Assembly: GCF_039519235.1 (NCBI RefSeq)
Contig: NZ_CP154351.1
Span: 1,922,001-1,986,000, forward strand
Direction: 5' to 3'
Source of the DNA: Micrococcus sp. 2A
GTDB taxonomy: Bacteria; Actinomycetota; Actinomycetes; Actinomycetales; Micrococcaceae
Length of the DNA: 64,000 nucleotides
The first letter of the stretch is position 1, and each line of letters starts with the position of its first letter. Below, piece after piece: positions 42,900 to 51,611 of this stretch. The position numbers and the translations under genes were made by a program. The notes under the pieces were generated by a model, which was not told where the DNA came from, did not search any database, and saw only the letters and a program-made list of their open reading frames with translations.

Positions 42900-42934
42900 C
42901 GAGGCCGCCACGGCGGTGTGCCGTGGCGGCCTCG
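42900..42934 (-). terminator. Hairpin terminator after phoX
   Basis: A perfect 15-bp inverted repeat with a 5-nt loop, 75 nt beyond the phoX stop and just before the menD promoter, insulating the two. Confidence 0.7.
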
Positions 42935-43009
42935 TCAGGGGGGGGACTCGGCCGGCCCCCATGCTGCGGGTCCGGCCCCGTCCGCGCGGGGATCACTCCC
43001 CGCACCGGG

Positions 43010-45160
43010 TCACTTCTTGGGGCCGTTGCCCTGCGCGTGGCCGAAGGCGGAGTTGCCGTGGCCGTTGCTGCCCTTGCCCTTGTTGCCCTTCTCCTTGCCG
43101 GAGCCCTTGCCCACGCCGTTGTTGCCGGTCACGTTGAAGACCTGCACGACGGAGGGACGGGGGGCCGCGACCTTGTCGCCGACCTGCACGGGGCCGGCCG
43201 GGGACAGGAAGTCCGGGAAGTAGGACGTGTGGGCGCCCCAGTTGCCGTCCTCGCCCGGGTGCTGGACGTTGACGAACACGGAGTTGTCGCGGTCGTGGAT
43301 GACCGGGCCGCAGGTCTCGGCGTCACGGGGGACGGCGAGGAACTGCTCGACGCGGCCGCGCTCCGGGCCGTCCAGGGTGACCTTGTGGAGGGCGTCGGCG
43401 AGGCCGATCGTGCCGGGCTGGCCGTCGGTGGAGATCCAGAGGTTGCCCTCGGAGTCGAACGCCACGTTGTCCGGGCAGGAGATCGGGGACACGAGCTCCT
43501 TGGGGTACCCGGCGAAGTAGGCCGAGGAGGAGACCGCCGGATCGCCGGCGAGCAGCAGGATGACCCAGTTGAACGTCGTGGCGGTGTGGTCGCCGCCCTT
43601 CTCGGTCAGCTCGACGACGTGGCCGTCGCGGTTGCCCACGACCGGGTTGGCCTCGTCCACCTCGGTGCGCTTCGTGTTGTTGGTCAGCGCCATGTAGACC
43701 TTGCCGTTGACCGGGTTGGTCTCCACGTCCTCCGGGCGGTCCAACTTGGTGGCGCCCATCTTGTCCGCGGCGAGGCGGGTGTAGACGAGGACCTCGGCCA
43801 GGGACATGCCGGGCACGAGGGACTTCTTGTCGGTCGCCAGGGCGATCCACTCGCCGGCGCCGTCGAACGCGCCGTCGGAGGGCAGGGTGCCCTTGCCGTC
43901 GATCTCGGACTTCGGGGAGTCGCCCTTGAACTTGGCCACGTAGAGGGTGCCCTCGTCCAGGAGGCGCATGTTGTGCTTCTTGTCGCCCTCGACGAACTTC
44001 TTCGCGGAGACGAACTTGTAGAGGTAGTCGTGGCGCTCGTCGTCGCCCGAGTAGACCACGGCGCGGCCGTCGCCGGAGAGGACTGCGGTGCCGGCCTCGT
44101 GCTTGAAGCGGCCCAGGAGGGTGTGCTTCACCGGGGTGGAGGTGGGGTCCTCAGGGTCGACCTCGACGACCCAGCCGAAGCGGTTGGCCTCGTTCTCGTA
44201 GCCGTCCTTGGTGAGGTCGAAACGGTCGTAGAAGAGCTCCCAGCCGCGCTGCGTGGCCTTGGTGCCGATGCCGTAGCGCTTCTCCTCGGCGGTGCCGCGG
44301 CCCTTGAAGTACTGGTTGAAGTTCTCCTCGCCGGAGAGCACGGTGCCCCACGGCGTGGTGCCGCCGGCGCAGTTGTTGAGGGTGCCCAGCACGCGGGTGC
44401 CGGTGGGGTCCTCGACGGTCTTCAGCAGGGCGTGGCCGGCGGCCGGGCCGGTGACCTTGAAGGGGGTGGTGCCGGTGATGCGGCGGTTGCGACGGCCCCC
44501 CTGCACGTACTCCCACTTCTGGCCGCGCTTGGCGCGCTCCAGCTCCACCACGGACAGGCCGTGCGACTGGATGCCGGCGTCCACCACGTCCTTGCGGTGG
44601 GAGATGATGTACTCCGGGGAGAACATGATGTTCTCGTTGGTGTACTCGTGGTTGGACACGAGGTAGCCGGAGCGGTCGTTGCCGCCGTCGGAGACGATGT
44701 TCAGGTAGTCGTTGTTGTAGCCGAACTGGCCGGCCGCCGACTTCCCCGTCTGGTGCTGGATGTCGAACTCCTCGGAGTCCTTGAAGAGCGGGTCGCCCCA
44801 GCGGATGATCGTGCCCCACTCGTAGCCCTCGGGGACCGTGACGTCGTCCACGGTGCGCGGGACGGGCTTGATGGCCGTGAAGTCCAGCTTGCCGCCGCCG
44901 GTGGGGTGGTTGCCGTTGTCCGCCAGGGCCTCGGGGGCCTGGGCCATGTTCGCGCCGATCACGACGGCGGCGGCCAGGCCGGTGCCGCCCATGAGGGCCG
45001 AGCGACGGGAGATCGCGGTCTCGGCGATCTGCTGGAACGTGGCGTTGTCCGAGGTGTTCGGGATCGGGTGCGAGCACGCGTTGCCGCACTTGAGCTCGCA
45101 GGTGACAGCCGAACGGTTGCCGCGGGTATGACCAGACATGGGCAGGAGGCGCTTGAGCAT
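43010..45160 (-). CDS. phoX: PhoX-family alkaline phosphatase, Tat-exported
   Basis: A 716-residue secreted phosphatase releasing phosphate from organic esters with Ca2+/Fe cofactors. The N-terminus has a cysteine-containing PhoX start (CELKCGNACSHPIPN), then a twin-arginine signal SRRSALMGGTGLAAAVVIGA with cleavage likely near residue 80. The body has PEGYEWGTIIRWGDPLF, GYLVSNHEYTNENIMFS, NNCAGGTTPWGTVLSGEENF and DDERHDYLYKFVS, all PhoX blocks. The C-terminal 40 residues are a Gly/Lys/Asn-rich tail, perhaps for wall binding. ATG at 45160 has AAGGA 6 nt upstream. Upstream lies a PHO-box-like repeat. The gene interrupts the menaquinone cluster. Confidence 0.92.
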   Translation of the reverse strand: MLKRLLPMSGHTRGNRSAVTCELKCGNACSHPIPNTSDNATFQQIAETAISRRSALMGGTGLAAAVVIGANMAQAPEALADNGNHPTGGGKLDFTAIKPVPRTVDDVTVPEGYEWGTIIRWGDPLFKDSEEFDIQHQTGKSAAGQFGYNNDYLNIVSDGGNDRSGYLVSNHEYTNENIMFSPEYIISHRKDVVDAGIQSHGLSVVELERAKRGQKWEYVQGGRRNRRITGTTPFKVTGPAAGHALLKTVEDPTGTRVLGTLNNCAGGTTPWGTVLSGEENFNQYFKGRGTAEEKRYGIGTKATQRGWELFYDRFDLTKDGYENEANRFGWVVEVDPEDPTSTPVKHTLLGRFKHEAGTAVLSGDGRAVVYSGDDERHDYLYKFVSAKKFVEGDKKHNMRLLDEGTLYVAKFKGDSPKSEIDGKGTLPSDGAFDGAGEWIALATDKKSLVPGMSLAEVLVYTRLAADKMGATKLDRPEDVETNPVNGKVYMALTNNTKRTEVDEANPVVGNRDGHVVELTEKGGDHTATTFNWVILLLAGDPAVSSSAYFAGYPKELVSPISCPDNVAFDSEGNLWISTDGQPGTIGLADALHKVTLDGPERGRVEQFLAVPRDAETCGPVIHDRDNSVFVNVQHPGEDGNWGAHTSYFPDFLSPAGPVQVGDKVAAPRPSVVQVFNVTGNNGVGKGSGKEKGNKGKGSNGHGNSAFGHAQGNGPKK

Positions 45161-45285
45161 GGGGAGTCCTTCGCGTCGTTCAAGAGGGAGTGGGCCCGCC
45201 CGTGGGGCGGCCCCGGGCCACGATGCCCGCGGACACCCGCGGACATTCCCCCACCCTGTCCCCCCGAGTCGAGCGGCGAAGGACA

Positions 45286-45307
45286 CCAAGGTGAACCGGG
45301 ACGAAAC
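45286..45307 (-). promoter_or_regulatory. PHO-box-like direct repeat upstream of phoX
   Basis: On the minus strand two adjacent 11-nt units, GTTTCGTCCCG and GTTCACCTTGG, match the direct-repeat style of actinobacterial PhoP boxes (GTTCACC core). They lie 126-147 nt before the phoX start, and a CAGGGT -10-like element follows 27 nt downstream, consistent with activation by PhoP when phosphate is scarce. The box is a match by eye. Confidence 0.6.
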
Positions 45308-45405
45308 AGTGCGTGGCACCGAGATTTCGTCTCGTCGACGTGTCGTATTGCCCTCTGGGTCCCCCCCTGGGGGCTGGATTCCCGGAGGCGCGCCATCGCC
45401 CCAGG

Positions 45406-46533
45406 TCAGCCGGAGATCTGTGCGAGGACCGCGTGAGCGTGCTGCACGCGTTCGGCCCACCGCCGCCGCCCCTCCCGGTCCAGCTGCAGTCGGCGCAGCG
45501 CGCTCGGGTCCGGTTCGGGAGCGCGGACGCCGGGGGCGGGGAGCGTCCCGTCCACCGGACGCCACGGGGGCGCGACCACGTCGTCGGCGAACAGCGCCGC
45601 CGTGCCCAGGCCGCACGCGTGCGGCAGGGAGGGCAGGTGCGCGGCCAGGGCCGCTCCCCCGGCCAGTCCCACGGAGGTGTCCAGGGCCGAGGAGACGACG
45701 GCGGGCAGCCCCGCCGCCGCCACGATCGCCGCGGCGCGCCGCACTCCGCCGAGGGGCTGCACCTTGACCACGATCAGGTCGGCCGCGCCCGCCGCGGCCA
45801 CGGCCAGCGGGTCGTCCTCCTTGCGGACGGCCTCGTCGGCGGCGATCGGGGTGGCGACGCCGCGCTCGCGCAGGGCGCGGCGCACACGGGCCAGCGGGGC
45901 GATGCCCGGCACGGGCTGCTCGGCGTACTCGAGGCCGACGTCGGCCAGCTCGGTGAGCATGTGCAGCGCCTCGTCCTCGGTCCAGCCGGCGTTGGCGTCG
46001 ATGCGAATCGCGGCCTCCGGGAGCAGCTCGCGCACCCGCCGCACCCGGGCGAGGTCGGCCGCGTGGCCGCCCGCCACCAGGCCGCCGCCGGGGCGGTGCT
46101 CGGCCACCTTGACCTTCACCGCGGGCACGGGGCCGAAGCGCTCGAGGACGTCCTCGACCTCGGCCGCCCCCACGGCGGGGACGGTCGCGTTGACGGGCAC
46201 CGCGTCCCGCACCGGCGCCGGCCAGCCCTGCCAGCCGGCCTCGACAGCCGCCGCGAGCCACCGGGAGGACTCCTCCGGGCCGTACTCGGGGAACGGGGAG
46301 AACTCGGCCCATCCCGCGGGCCCCCGCAGCAGGAGAGCCTGGCGCGCGGTGGTGCCCCGGAAGCGCACCGTCATGGGCAGCTCCACGGCCACCGCGTCGG
46401 CCAGCAGCTCCTCCACCGAGGGCAGGGCGCAGCCACCGGGGGCACCGGGCAGGGGCGGGAGGGACGGAGGGGGGTGCAGGCCGTCGGGGCCGGGCTGCGC
46501 ACGGTCCGGCTGCGCGGGGTCAGGCGACGTCAT
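45406..46533 (-). CDS. menC: o-Succinylbenzoate synthase
   Basis: A 375-residue enolase-superfamily enzyme dehydrating SHCHC to o-succinylbenzoate. The catalytic lysines of the KVKV motif (VPAVKVKVAEHRP), the metal-binding RIDANAGWTEDEA, EYAEQPV, IAADEAVRKEDD and the second lysine in LIVVKVQPLGGVRRA are in order. A 35-residue proline-rich N-terminus precedes the domain. The ATG lies 6 nt after TAGGCT, so it is probably leaderless. It lies upstream of phoX, apart from menD. Confidence 0.92.
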   Translation of the reverse strand: MTSPDPAQPDRAQPGPDGLHPPPSLPPLPGAPGGCALPSVEELLADAVAVELPMTVRFRGTTARQALLLRGPAGWAEFSPFPEYGPEESSRWLAAAVEAGWQGWPAPVRDAVPVNATVPAVGAAEVEDVLERFGPVPAVKVKVAEHRPGGGLVAGGHAADLARVRRVRELLPEAAIRIDANAGWTEDEALHMLTELADVGLEYAEQPVPGIAPLARVRRALRERGVATPIAADEAVRKEDDPLAVAAAGAADLIVVKVQPLGGVRRAAAIVAAAGLPAVVSSALDTSVGLAGGAALAAHLPSLPHACGLGTAALFADDVVAPPWRPVDGTLPAPGVRAPEPDPSALRRLQLDREGRRRWAERVQHAHAVLAQISG

Positions 46534-46618
46534 GCGGCCAGCCTAGGGGCGGGAGGCCGCCGTCGCCCGCGCGGGCGTCCGGGAGGCAGGCGTCTCCCGG
46601 GCGTCCCCGACGGCGGGG

Positions 46619-47293
46619 TCAGCGCGCGGCGAGGTAGCCGAGCTTGCGGGCCAGGCCCGCGGCCCGCTCATGCGAGCCGAGCACGCCCTCGAGGCCGGCG
46701 ACGACGGCGGCCACCACCTCGTCCGTGAGGTGCCAGTCCGGGGTGAAGGGATCGTCGAAGCGGGCCCACGCGGTGCCGACCGCGGCGAGGGCGCGGGCCA
46801 TCTCGGTGACGTCCCGGAAGACCGGCTCGGGCTCGTCCATGCGGTCCTCCCAGCCGTCCTCGCCGGGGGCCATGAGGATGCGGCCGGTGGCGGCCTCGTG
46901 GATGAACGGGTCGGCGCCCTGCTTCGCCACCACCGTCCAGTCGTCGTTCCAGTCCACGAGCAGGGCGCCGGTGCGATGGTTCCAGCGGTAGCCGGCCTGC
47001 TCGTCCCACAGGCGGTCCAGCGGGAAGAACAGCAGCGGCAGCCCCACGGTGTCGATCTCGAGCCACTCCGGGCCCACGTAGCGGTAGAAGTCCGCCAGAT
47101 CCGTGGGCAGCGGCTCCTCGGCGGCCCATTCGATGGGCTCCTGGCGGGCGAGGTTGCCGAACGGGCCGAGCGCCTCACGCGCCGAGATGAGGGACTCCGG
47201 GTCCAGCGTGATGCGCGGCCGCGCGGCGGCCTCGCCCGCGGCGGGCGTGTCGCTGGAGGAGGACGGACCGTGCGCGGAGGGAACGCGGTTCAT
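46619..47293 (-). CDS. SUKH/SMI1-like hypothetical protein
   Basis: A 224-residue protein. After a low-complexity N-terminus, the core has LPTDLADFYRYVGPEWLEID, then LPLLFFPLDRLWDEQAGYRW, DWNDDWTVVAKQGADPFIHEA and MAPGEDGWEDRMDEPEPVFR, a strand pattern resembling SUKH-fold proteins. The call is tentative. The ATG lies 6 nt after TAGCCT. No toxin is adjacent. It sits between the menaquinone genes and the 2-oxoacid dehydrogenase operon. Confidence 0.6.
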   Translation of the reverse strand: MNRVPSAHGPSSSSDTPAAGEAAARPRITLDPESLISAREALGPFGNLARQEPIEWAAEEPLPTDLADFYRYVGPEWLEIDTVGLPLLFFPLDRLWDEQAGYRWNHRTGALLVDWNDDWTVVAKQGADPFIHEAATGRILMAPGEDGWEDRMDEPEPVFRDVTEMARALAAVGTAWARFDDPFTPDWHLTDEVVAAVVAGLEGVLGSHERAAGLARKLGYLAAR

Positions 47294-47420
47294 GGCCCCA
47301 GGCTAGGCACGTGGCACCCCGGGCGGAGGAGCCCCCAGGCGACGGTCGCGTGACGCTCCGGTGAAGCCTGCGTGACGCGCCGCCGTCATGCGTCCACGAA
47401 CCCCACACCAGAGCAGGACG

Positions 47421-47473
47421 AGTCCTGCGCAGGTGTGCCCCTCCGCATCGGAGGGGCACACCTGCACAGGACT
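47421..47473 (-). terminator. Hairpin terminator after the bkd operon
   Basis: A 25-bp inverted repeat with one mismatch and a 3-nt loop (arms 47421-47445 and 47449-47473), 21 nt past the E2 stop codon. There is no U-tract. Confidence 0.8.
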
Positions 47474-47494
47474 CCTCCAGGAGGGGCGGGCCCG

Positions 47495-49108
47495 TCAGAT
47501 CCGGGCGAGGGCCGCCGTCGGGTCGTTGAGGCAGTCCGCCACGAACGTGAGGAACGCGCTCGCAGTGGCGCCGTCGGTGACGCGGTGGTCGAAGGTCACG
47601 GTCATCTCGGTGACCTTGCGGACCACGATCTCCCCGTCCACGACCCACGGGCGGTCCATGATGCGGCCGATGCCGAGCATGCCCACCTCGGGGATGTTGA
47701 GGATGGGGGTGGCGCCGTCGGTGCCGAGCGGTCCGTAGTTGTTGAGCGTGAACGTGCCGCGGGTCAGCTCGGCCGGGGCGGCCTTGCCGTCGCGGGCACG
47801 GGTGACGGTCTCGTTGATCGCGCGGGTCAGCTCGTCCGCGGACAGCCGCTCCGCGTGCTCCACGGAGGGCACCATGAGGCCGCGGGGCGTCTGCACCGCG
47901 AGCCCGAGGTGGACGCCGTCCACCTCCACGATCTCGTCCCGGCCGCCGGCGCCGGCCTCGATGCGTGCGTTCATCACCGGGTACCGGCGCAGGCCGGCCA
48001 GCGTGAAGCGGGCGATCAGGCCGAGCAGGCTCGGGGCGTTCTCCGGGTCCGCCTTCTTCAGCTGCGCGCGCAGCTGAAGCAGGGCGGTGACGTCCACGTC
48101 CAGCCACGCGGTGACCTCGGGGACCTCGCGGCGGGAGCGGGAGAGCTGGTCCGCGATCACCTTGCGCACACCCGAGATCGGGGTGCGGGCGGTGACGGAC
48201 AGGCCCGTGCGGGCGTCCGCCTGCCCCTGCGCGGCGGTGGCGCTCAGGGACTGCGCCGCGGGCGAGGCCTGGCCCTCGGCGGCGCCGACGGCGACCGACT
48301 TCTCGGCCGGCGTCTGCTCGGCCGCGGTCCCGGCGAGCACGGCCGAGGCGGCCAGCGCGCCCGTCGAGGCGGCCGCGGAGAGGACGTCGGCCGCGCCGGA
48401 GGAGGCTGCGAGCACGTCGGCGCGGGTGATGAGGCCGTCCGGGCCGGTGCCGGTCACGGCGGCCACGTCCACGCCGGTCTCCCGGGCGAGCTTGCGCACG
48501 ATCGGGGAGGCCACGCGCGGCGCCTTCCCGGGGGTGGCCGGCGCGGCGCCGGAGCGGGCCGGACCGGCGGGGGCGCCGGTGCGCGAGCGCTTGGACGGGC
48601 GGGTGCGGCCCTTGGCCTTGTGGCCGGAGGTGCCGTAGCCGATCAGCACGGCGCCGGAGGCCTCCTCGTCGGAGCCCTCCACGTCGCCGTCGCCGCCGCG
48701 GGCCTTGTCCGGCGCGGGCTGCACGCCGGCGCGCTCCTCCTCGCGGTAGGACAGCGCGCCGGGCACGGCGCCGTCGGCCGCGGGGGCCGCGTCGGCGTCG
48801 GCCGCGGAGCCGGGGGTCGCGTCCGAGGCCGCGGGAGCGGCAGGGGCCGCGGCGGGTGCGCCGGCGTCGTCGGCCGCGCCGACGGTGAACAGCGGCCTGC
48901 CGACCTCCATGGTCTGGCCCTCGGCGCCGTGCAGCGTCAGGACGGTGCCGGCATAGGGGCTGGGCACCTCCACGATCGCCTTGGCGGTCTCGACCTCGCA
49001 CACGGGCTGGTCGACGGCGATCTCGTCGCCCTCGGCCACGAGCCAGCGGACCAGGTCGGCCTCGGTGAGGCCCTCGCCCAGGTCGGGCAGCAGGAAGATG
49101 TTGCTCAT
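47495..49108 (-). CDS. bkdC: Branched-chain 2-oxoacid dehydrogenase E2 (lipoyl acyltransferase)
   Basis: A 537-residue core of the complex that moves acyl groups from E1 to CoA. The N-terminal lipoyl domain has the lipoylated lysine at residue 43 in VETAKAIVEVPSP. A long Ala/Gly-rich linker follows, then the peripheral-subunit domain (VASPIVRKLARETGVDVAAV) and the catalytic domain ending FDHRVTDGATASAFL, with the active-site His and Asp. The linker holds another low-complexity stretch. It is last of three co-translated genes (ATGA with E1 beta). A pyruvate role cannot be excluded, but the Lrp partner favours branched-chain substrates. Confidence 0.9.
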   Translation of the reverse strand: MSNIFLLPDLGEGLTEADLVRWLVAEGDEIAVDQPVCEVETAKAIVEVPSPYAGTVLTLHGAEGQTMEVGRPLFTVGAADDAGAPAAAPAAPAASDATPGSAADADAAPAADGAVPGALSYREEERAGVQPAPDKARGGDGDVEGSDEEASGAVLIGYGTSGHKAKGRTRPSKRSRTGAPAGPARSGAAPATPGKAPRVASPIVRKLARETGVDVAAVTGTGPDGLITRADVLAASSGAADVLSAAASTGALAASAVLAGTAAEQTPAEKSVAVGAAEGQASPAAQSLSATAAQGQADARTGLSVTARTPISGVRKVIADQLSRSRREVPEVTAWLDVDVTALLQLRAQLKKADPENAPSLLGLIARFTLAGLRRYPVMNARIEAGAGGRDEIVEVDGVHLGLAVQTPRGLMVPSVEHAERLSADELTRAINETVTRARDGKAAPAELTRGTFTLNNYGPLGTDGATPILNIPEVGMLGIGRIMDRPWVVDGEIVVRKVTEMTVTFDHRVTDGATASAFLTFVADCLNDPTAALARI

Positions 49109-50154
49109 GCGCGGGCCTCCTCGGGCTCCAGGTCCCAGTTCAGGTCGTCGATCGCGTCGAGGATGCGGTCCACGTTCGGCAGGTGGTGCTCCTCGAGCTT
49201 CGGGGCGGGGAAGGGGATGTCGAAGCCGGTCACGCGCAGCACCGGAGCGGCGAGCGAGTGGAAGCAGCGCTGCTGGACGCGCGCCACGAGCTCCGAGGCC
49301 ACGGACGCGAAGCCCTGGGGCTCGGCGACGACGACGGCGCGGCCCGTCTTGGACACGGAGGCCGCGACGGTCTCCTCGTCCAGCGGGTTCACGGTGCGCA
49401 GGTCCACGACCTCCACGCTGTAGCCCTCCTCCTCCGCGGCCGCGGCGGCGGCCAGGCAGGTGGGCACGGACGGGCCGTAGGACACCAGGGTGACGTCGGT
49501 GCCGGTGCGGACGACGGCGGCCTGGGCCCAGGCCTCGCCGTGCTCCTTCTTCTCCTCGACGCGGGCCCAGCGCTCCTCGAACTCGGCGCGCAGCTCGTCC
49601 AGGTCCAGCTCTGCCTTGGTCCAGTACATCTTCTTGGGCTCCATGAAGACGACCGGGTCGTCCAGGCGGATGGCCGAGCGCAGCATCATGTAGGCGTCCT
49701 TGACCGAGGCCGGGGTGTACACCTTCAGGCCGGGGGTGTGCGCGTAGTAGGACTCCGAGGAGTCGCAGTGGTGCTCCACGCCGCCGATGCCGCCGCCGTA
49801 GGGGATGCGGATGGTCATGGGCATGGGGGCCGCGCCCTTGGTGCGGTTGCGCATCTTGGCCACGTGGCTCGCGATCTGCTCGAACGCGGGGTAGGCGAAG
49901 GCGTCGAACTGCATCTCGATGACCGGGCGGGCGCCGCCGAGGGCCATGCCCACGGCCATGCCCGCGATGCCGGACTCGGCCAGCGGGGTGTCGAAGCAGC
50001 GCTCCTCGCCGAAGCGCTTCGTCAGGCCGTCGGTGATGCGGAAGACTCCGCCGAGGGTGCCGACGTCCTCGCCGAACACGACCACCATCGGGTCGGCGGC
50101 CATCTCGTCGGCCAGGGCCGCGTTGAGCGCGGCGGCGAAGGTCAGGGTCGCCAT
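49105..50154 (-). CDS. bkdB: Branched-chain 2-oxoacid dehydrogenase E1 component, beta subunit
   Basis: A 349-residue beta chain of the TPP-dependent E1. It starts LTFAAALNAALADEMAAD, with VVFGEDVGTLGGVFRITDGL, CFDTPLAESGIAGMAVGMAL, EMQFDAFAYPAFEQIASHVA and IPYGGGIGGVEHHCDSSE, all E1-beta blocks. C-terminal VEVVDLRTVNPLDEETV and GFDIPFPAPKLEEHHLPNVD complete it. It begins 2 nt after the alpha gene and overlaps E2 by ATGA. The GGGIGGVEHHCDS pattern is typical of branched-chain or combined 2-oxoacid enzymes. Confidence 0.92.
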   Translation of the reverse strand: MATLTFAAALNAALADEMAADPMVVVFGEDVGTLGGVFRITDGLTKRFGEERCFDTPLAESGIAGMAVGMALGGARPVIEMQFDAFAYPAFEQIASHVAKMRNRTKGAAPMPMTIRIPYGGGIGGVEHHCDSSESYYAHTPGLKVYTPASVKDAYMMLRSAIRLDDPVVFMEPKKMYWTKAELDLDELRAEFEERWARVEEKKEHGEAWAQAAVVRTGTDVTLVSYGPSVPTCLAAAAAAEEEGYSVEVVDLRTVNPLDEETVAASVSKTGRAVVVAEPQGFASVASELVARVQQRCFHSLAAPVLRVTGFDIPFPAPKLEEHHLPNVDRILDAIDDLNWDLEPEEARA

Positions 50155-50156
50155 GC

Positions 50157-51365
50157 TCAGGCCTCCTGGGTCTCGGTGCGGGACAGCTCCTCGGCCAGCT
50201 GCGCGCGCTGGGCGGCGAGCTGGGGGGTCTGCACGGTGTACACGTGGTCGAAGAGCTCGAGCGGGTCCAGCTCGACCTCGGCGTTCATGGCGTCGCGCAG
50301 GCGGGCCGCGACGTCCTCGGCGTCCTGGGTGATCTGCTCGGACACCTCGTCGGTGAGGGCGCCGGTGCCCTGCAGGTACGCGGTCATGCGGCGCAGCGGG
50401 TCGCGCTCGGCCCACATCTGCACCTCGGCGTCCTCGCGGTACCGCGTGGGGTCGTCGGTGTTGGTGTGCGCCTGCATGCGGTAGGTGTCCGCCTCCACGA
50501 GGAAGGGGCCCTGACCCGCGCGGCACAGGTCCACGGCACGGCCGAGGACGGCCAGGAGGGCGGCGAGGTCGTTGCCGTCCACGCGCTCGCCGGCCAGGCC
50601 GTAGCCCACGGCCTTGTGGGCCAGGGACGGGGCGGCGGACTGCTTCGCGAAGGGCACGGAGATCGCGTACTTGTTGTTCTGCACGAAGAAGATCACCGGC
50701 AGCTTGAACACGGCGGCGAAGTTCAGCGCCTCGTGGAAGTCGCCCTCGGAGGTGCCGCCGTCGCCGACCATGGCCAGGCAGACGACGTCCTCGCCGCGCA
50801 GGCGGGCCGCCTTGGCCAGGCCGACGGCGTGCAGCATCTGGGTGGTCAGCGGCGTCGCCTGCACGGAGACGCGGTGCTCCTTGGGGTCGTAGCCCTGATG
50901 CCACGTGCCCTGGTAGGCCACCATGACGTCGAGGGGGTCCACGCCGCGGGCGATCACGGCCACGGTGTCGCGGTAGGTCGGGAAGAGCCAGTCGTCCTGG
51001 CCCAGGCACACCGCGGCGGCGACCTCGGCTGCCTCCTGGCCGTGCGAGGACGGGTACACGGCCATGCGGCCCTGGCGCACCAGCGCGTAGTTCTGGTCGT
51101 TGACGCGGCGGCCGATCAGGAGGTGGCGGTAGGCCTCCAGCAGGGTCTCGTCCGAGGGCAGCGGGTACTCGTGGCCGGGCTCGGTGCCCTGCTCCTCCGG
51201 GGAGAGCAGCGTGCCGTCCTCGCCGATGAGCTGGATGCGGCGGGTCGCGGGGAGCAGGTACTCCTCGAGGGAGATGCCGAAGGCGGCGCCGGCGTTGGTG
51301 CTCGCCGCGGCCTTGGCCGCCTCGTCGGCGGCCGTGCCGGGCACGGCGGGGGTGGAGTCACTCAC
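50157..51365 (-). CDS. bkdA: Branched-chain 2-oxoacid dehydrogenase E1 component, alpha subunit
   Basis: A 402-residue alpha chain. The TPP motif runs GDGGTSEGDFHEALNFAAVF with QNNKYAIS, and RQGRMAVYPSSHGQEAAEV, DWLFPTYRDTVAVIARGVDP and EADTYRMQAHTNTDDPTRYR are the family blocks, the last including the phosphorylation-loop region of BCKDH. The GTG start has GAGAGGA 6 nt upstream. It heads the operon E1 alpha-E1 beta-E2 and is divergent from an Lrp-type regulator. No E3 gene is in the window. Products (isobutyryl-, isovaleryl- and 2-methylbutyryl-CoA) would prime iso/anteiso fatty acids. Confidence 0.92.
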   Translation of the reverse strand: MSDSTPAVPGTAADEAAKAAASTNAGAAFGISLEEYLLPATRRIQLIGEDGTLLSPEEQGTEPGHEYPLPSDETLLEAYRHLLIGRRVNDQNYALVRQGRMAVYPSSHGQEAAEVAAAVCLGQDDWLFPTYRDTVAVIARGVDPLDVMVAYQGTWHQGYDPKEHRVSVQATPLTTQMLHAVGLAKAARLRGEDVVCLAMVGDGGTSEGDFHEALNFAAVFKLPVIFFVQNNKYAISVPFAKQSAAPSLAHKAVGYGLAGERVDGNDLAALLAVLGRAVDLCRAGQGPFLVEADTYRMQAHTNTDDPTRYREDAEVQMWAERDPLRRMTAYLQGTGALTDEVSEQITQDAEDVAARLRDAMNAEVELDPLELFDHVYTVQTPQLAAQRAQLAEELSRTETQEA

Positions 51366-51611
51366 GTTGGGTCCTCTCGATCTGTGGCCTTCAGTGTGCC
51401 GGTCGAGGGCATTCTGTCGCCCGCCGGCGGAGAATCAGTGGAGCAATGGAATACTTTGGCCTGTTGCTGGAGACGTTCTGCTAGTGTGACCGGTGACACG
51501 GAGACGGACCGTACAAGGCGTCAGTCCCGCGTGGGCGGCGGCCCCCGAGCTGCCCGCCGGAGCGGCCGCGGCCCGCCGTCCCCATCCTGCCCCAGCTCTC
51601 GAGGAGATCCC
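51366..51611. promoter_or_regulatory. Divergent promoter region, bkd operon and Lrp regulator
   Basis: 246 bp, locally AT-richer around 51440-51490 than its neighbourhood. It contains an inverted pair AGCAA/TTGCT (51442-51446, 51464-51468), an imperfect palindrome ATTCT...AGAAT near 51410-51435, and TAGTGT at 51482-51487 as a possible -10 for the regulator. This is the natural place for Lrp binding; no site can be assigned with confidence. Confidence 0.45.

Noticed and set aside
40859-45436. A 1525-codon plus-strand frame opposite menD and phoX
   Set aside because: Composition (Val/Leu/Gly/Arg runs, no domains) is that of an antisense shadow; menD and phoX on the other strand carry clear motifs.
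46556-46616. Imperfect nested inverted repeats between menC and the SUKH-like gene
   Set aside because: Arms are interrupted and short (7-9 bp); not convincing as a terminator or operator.
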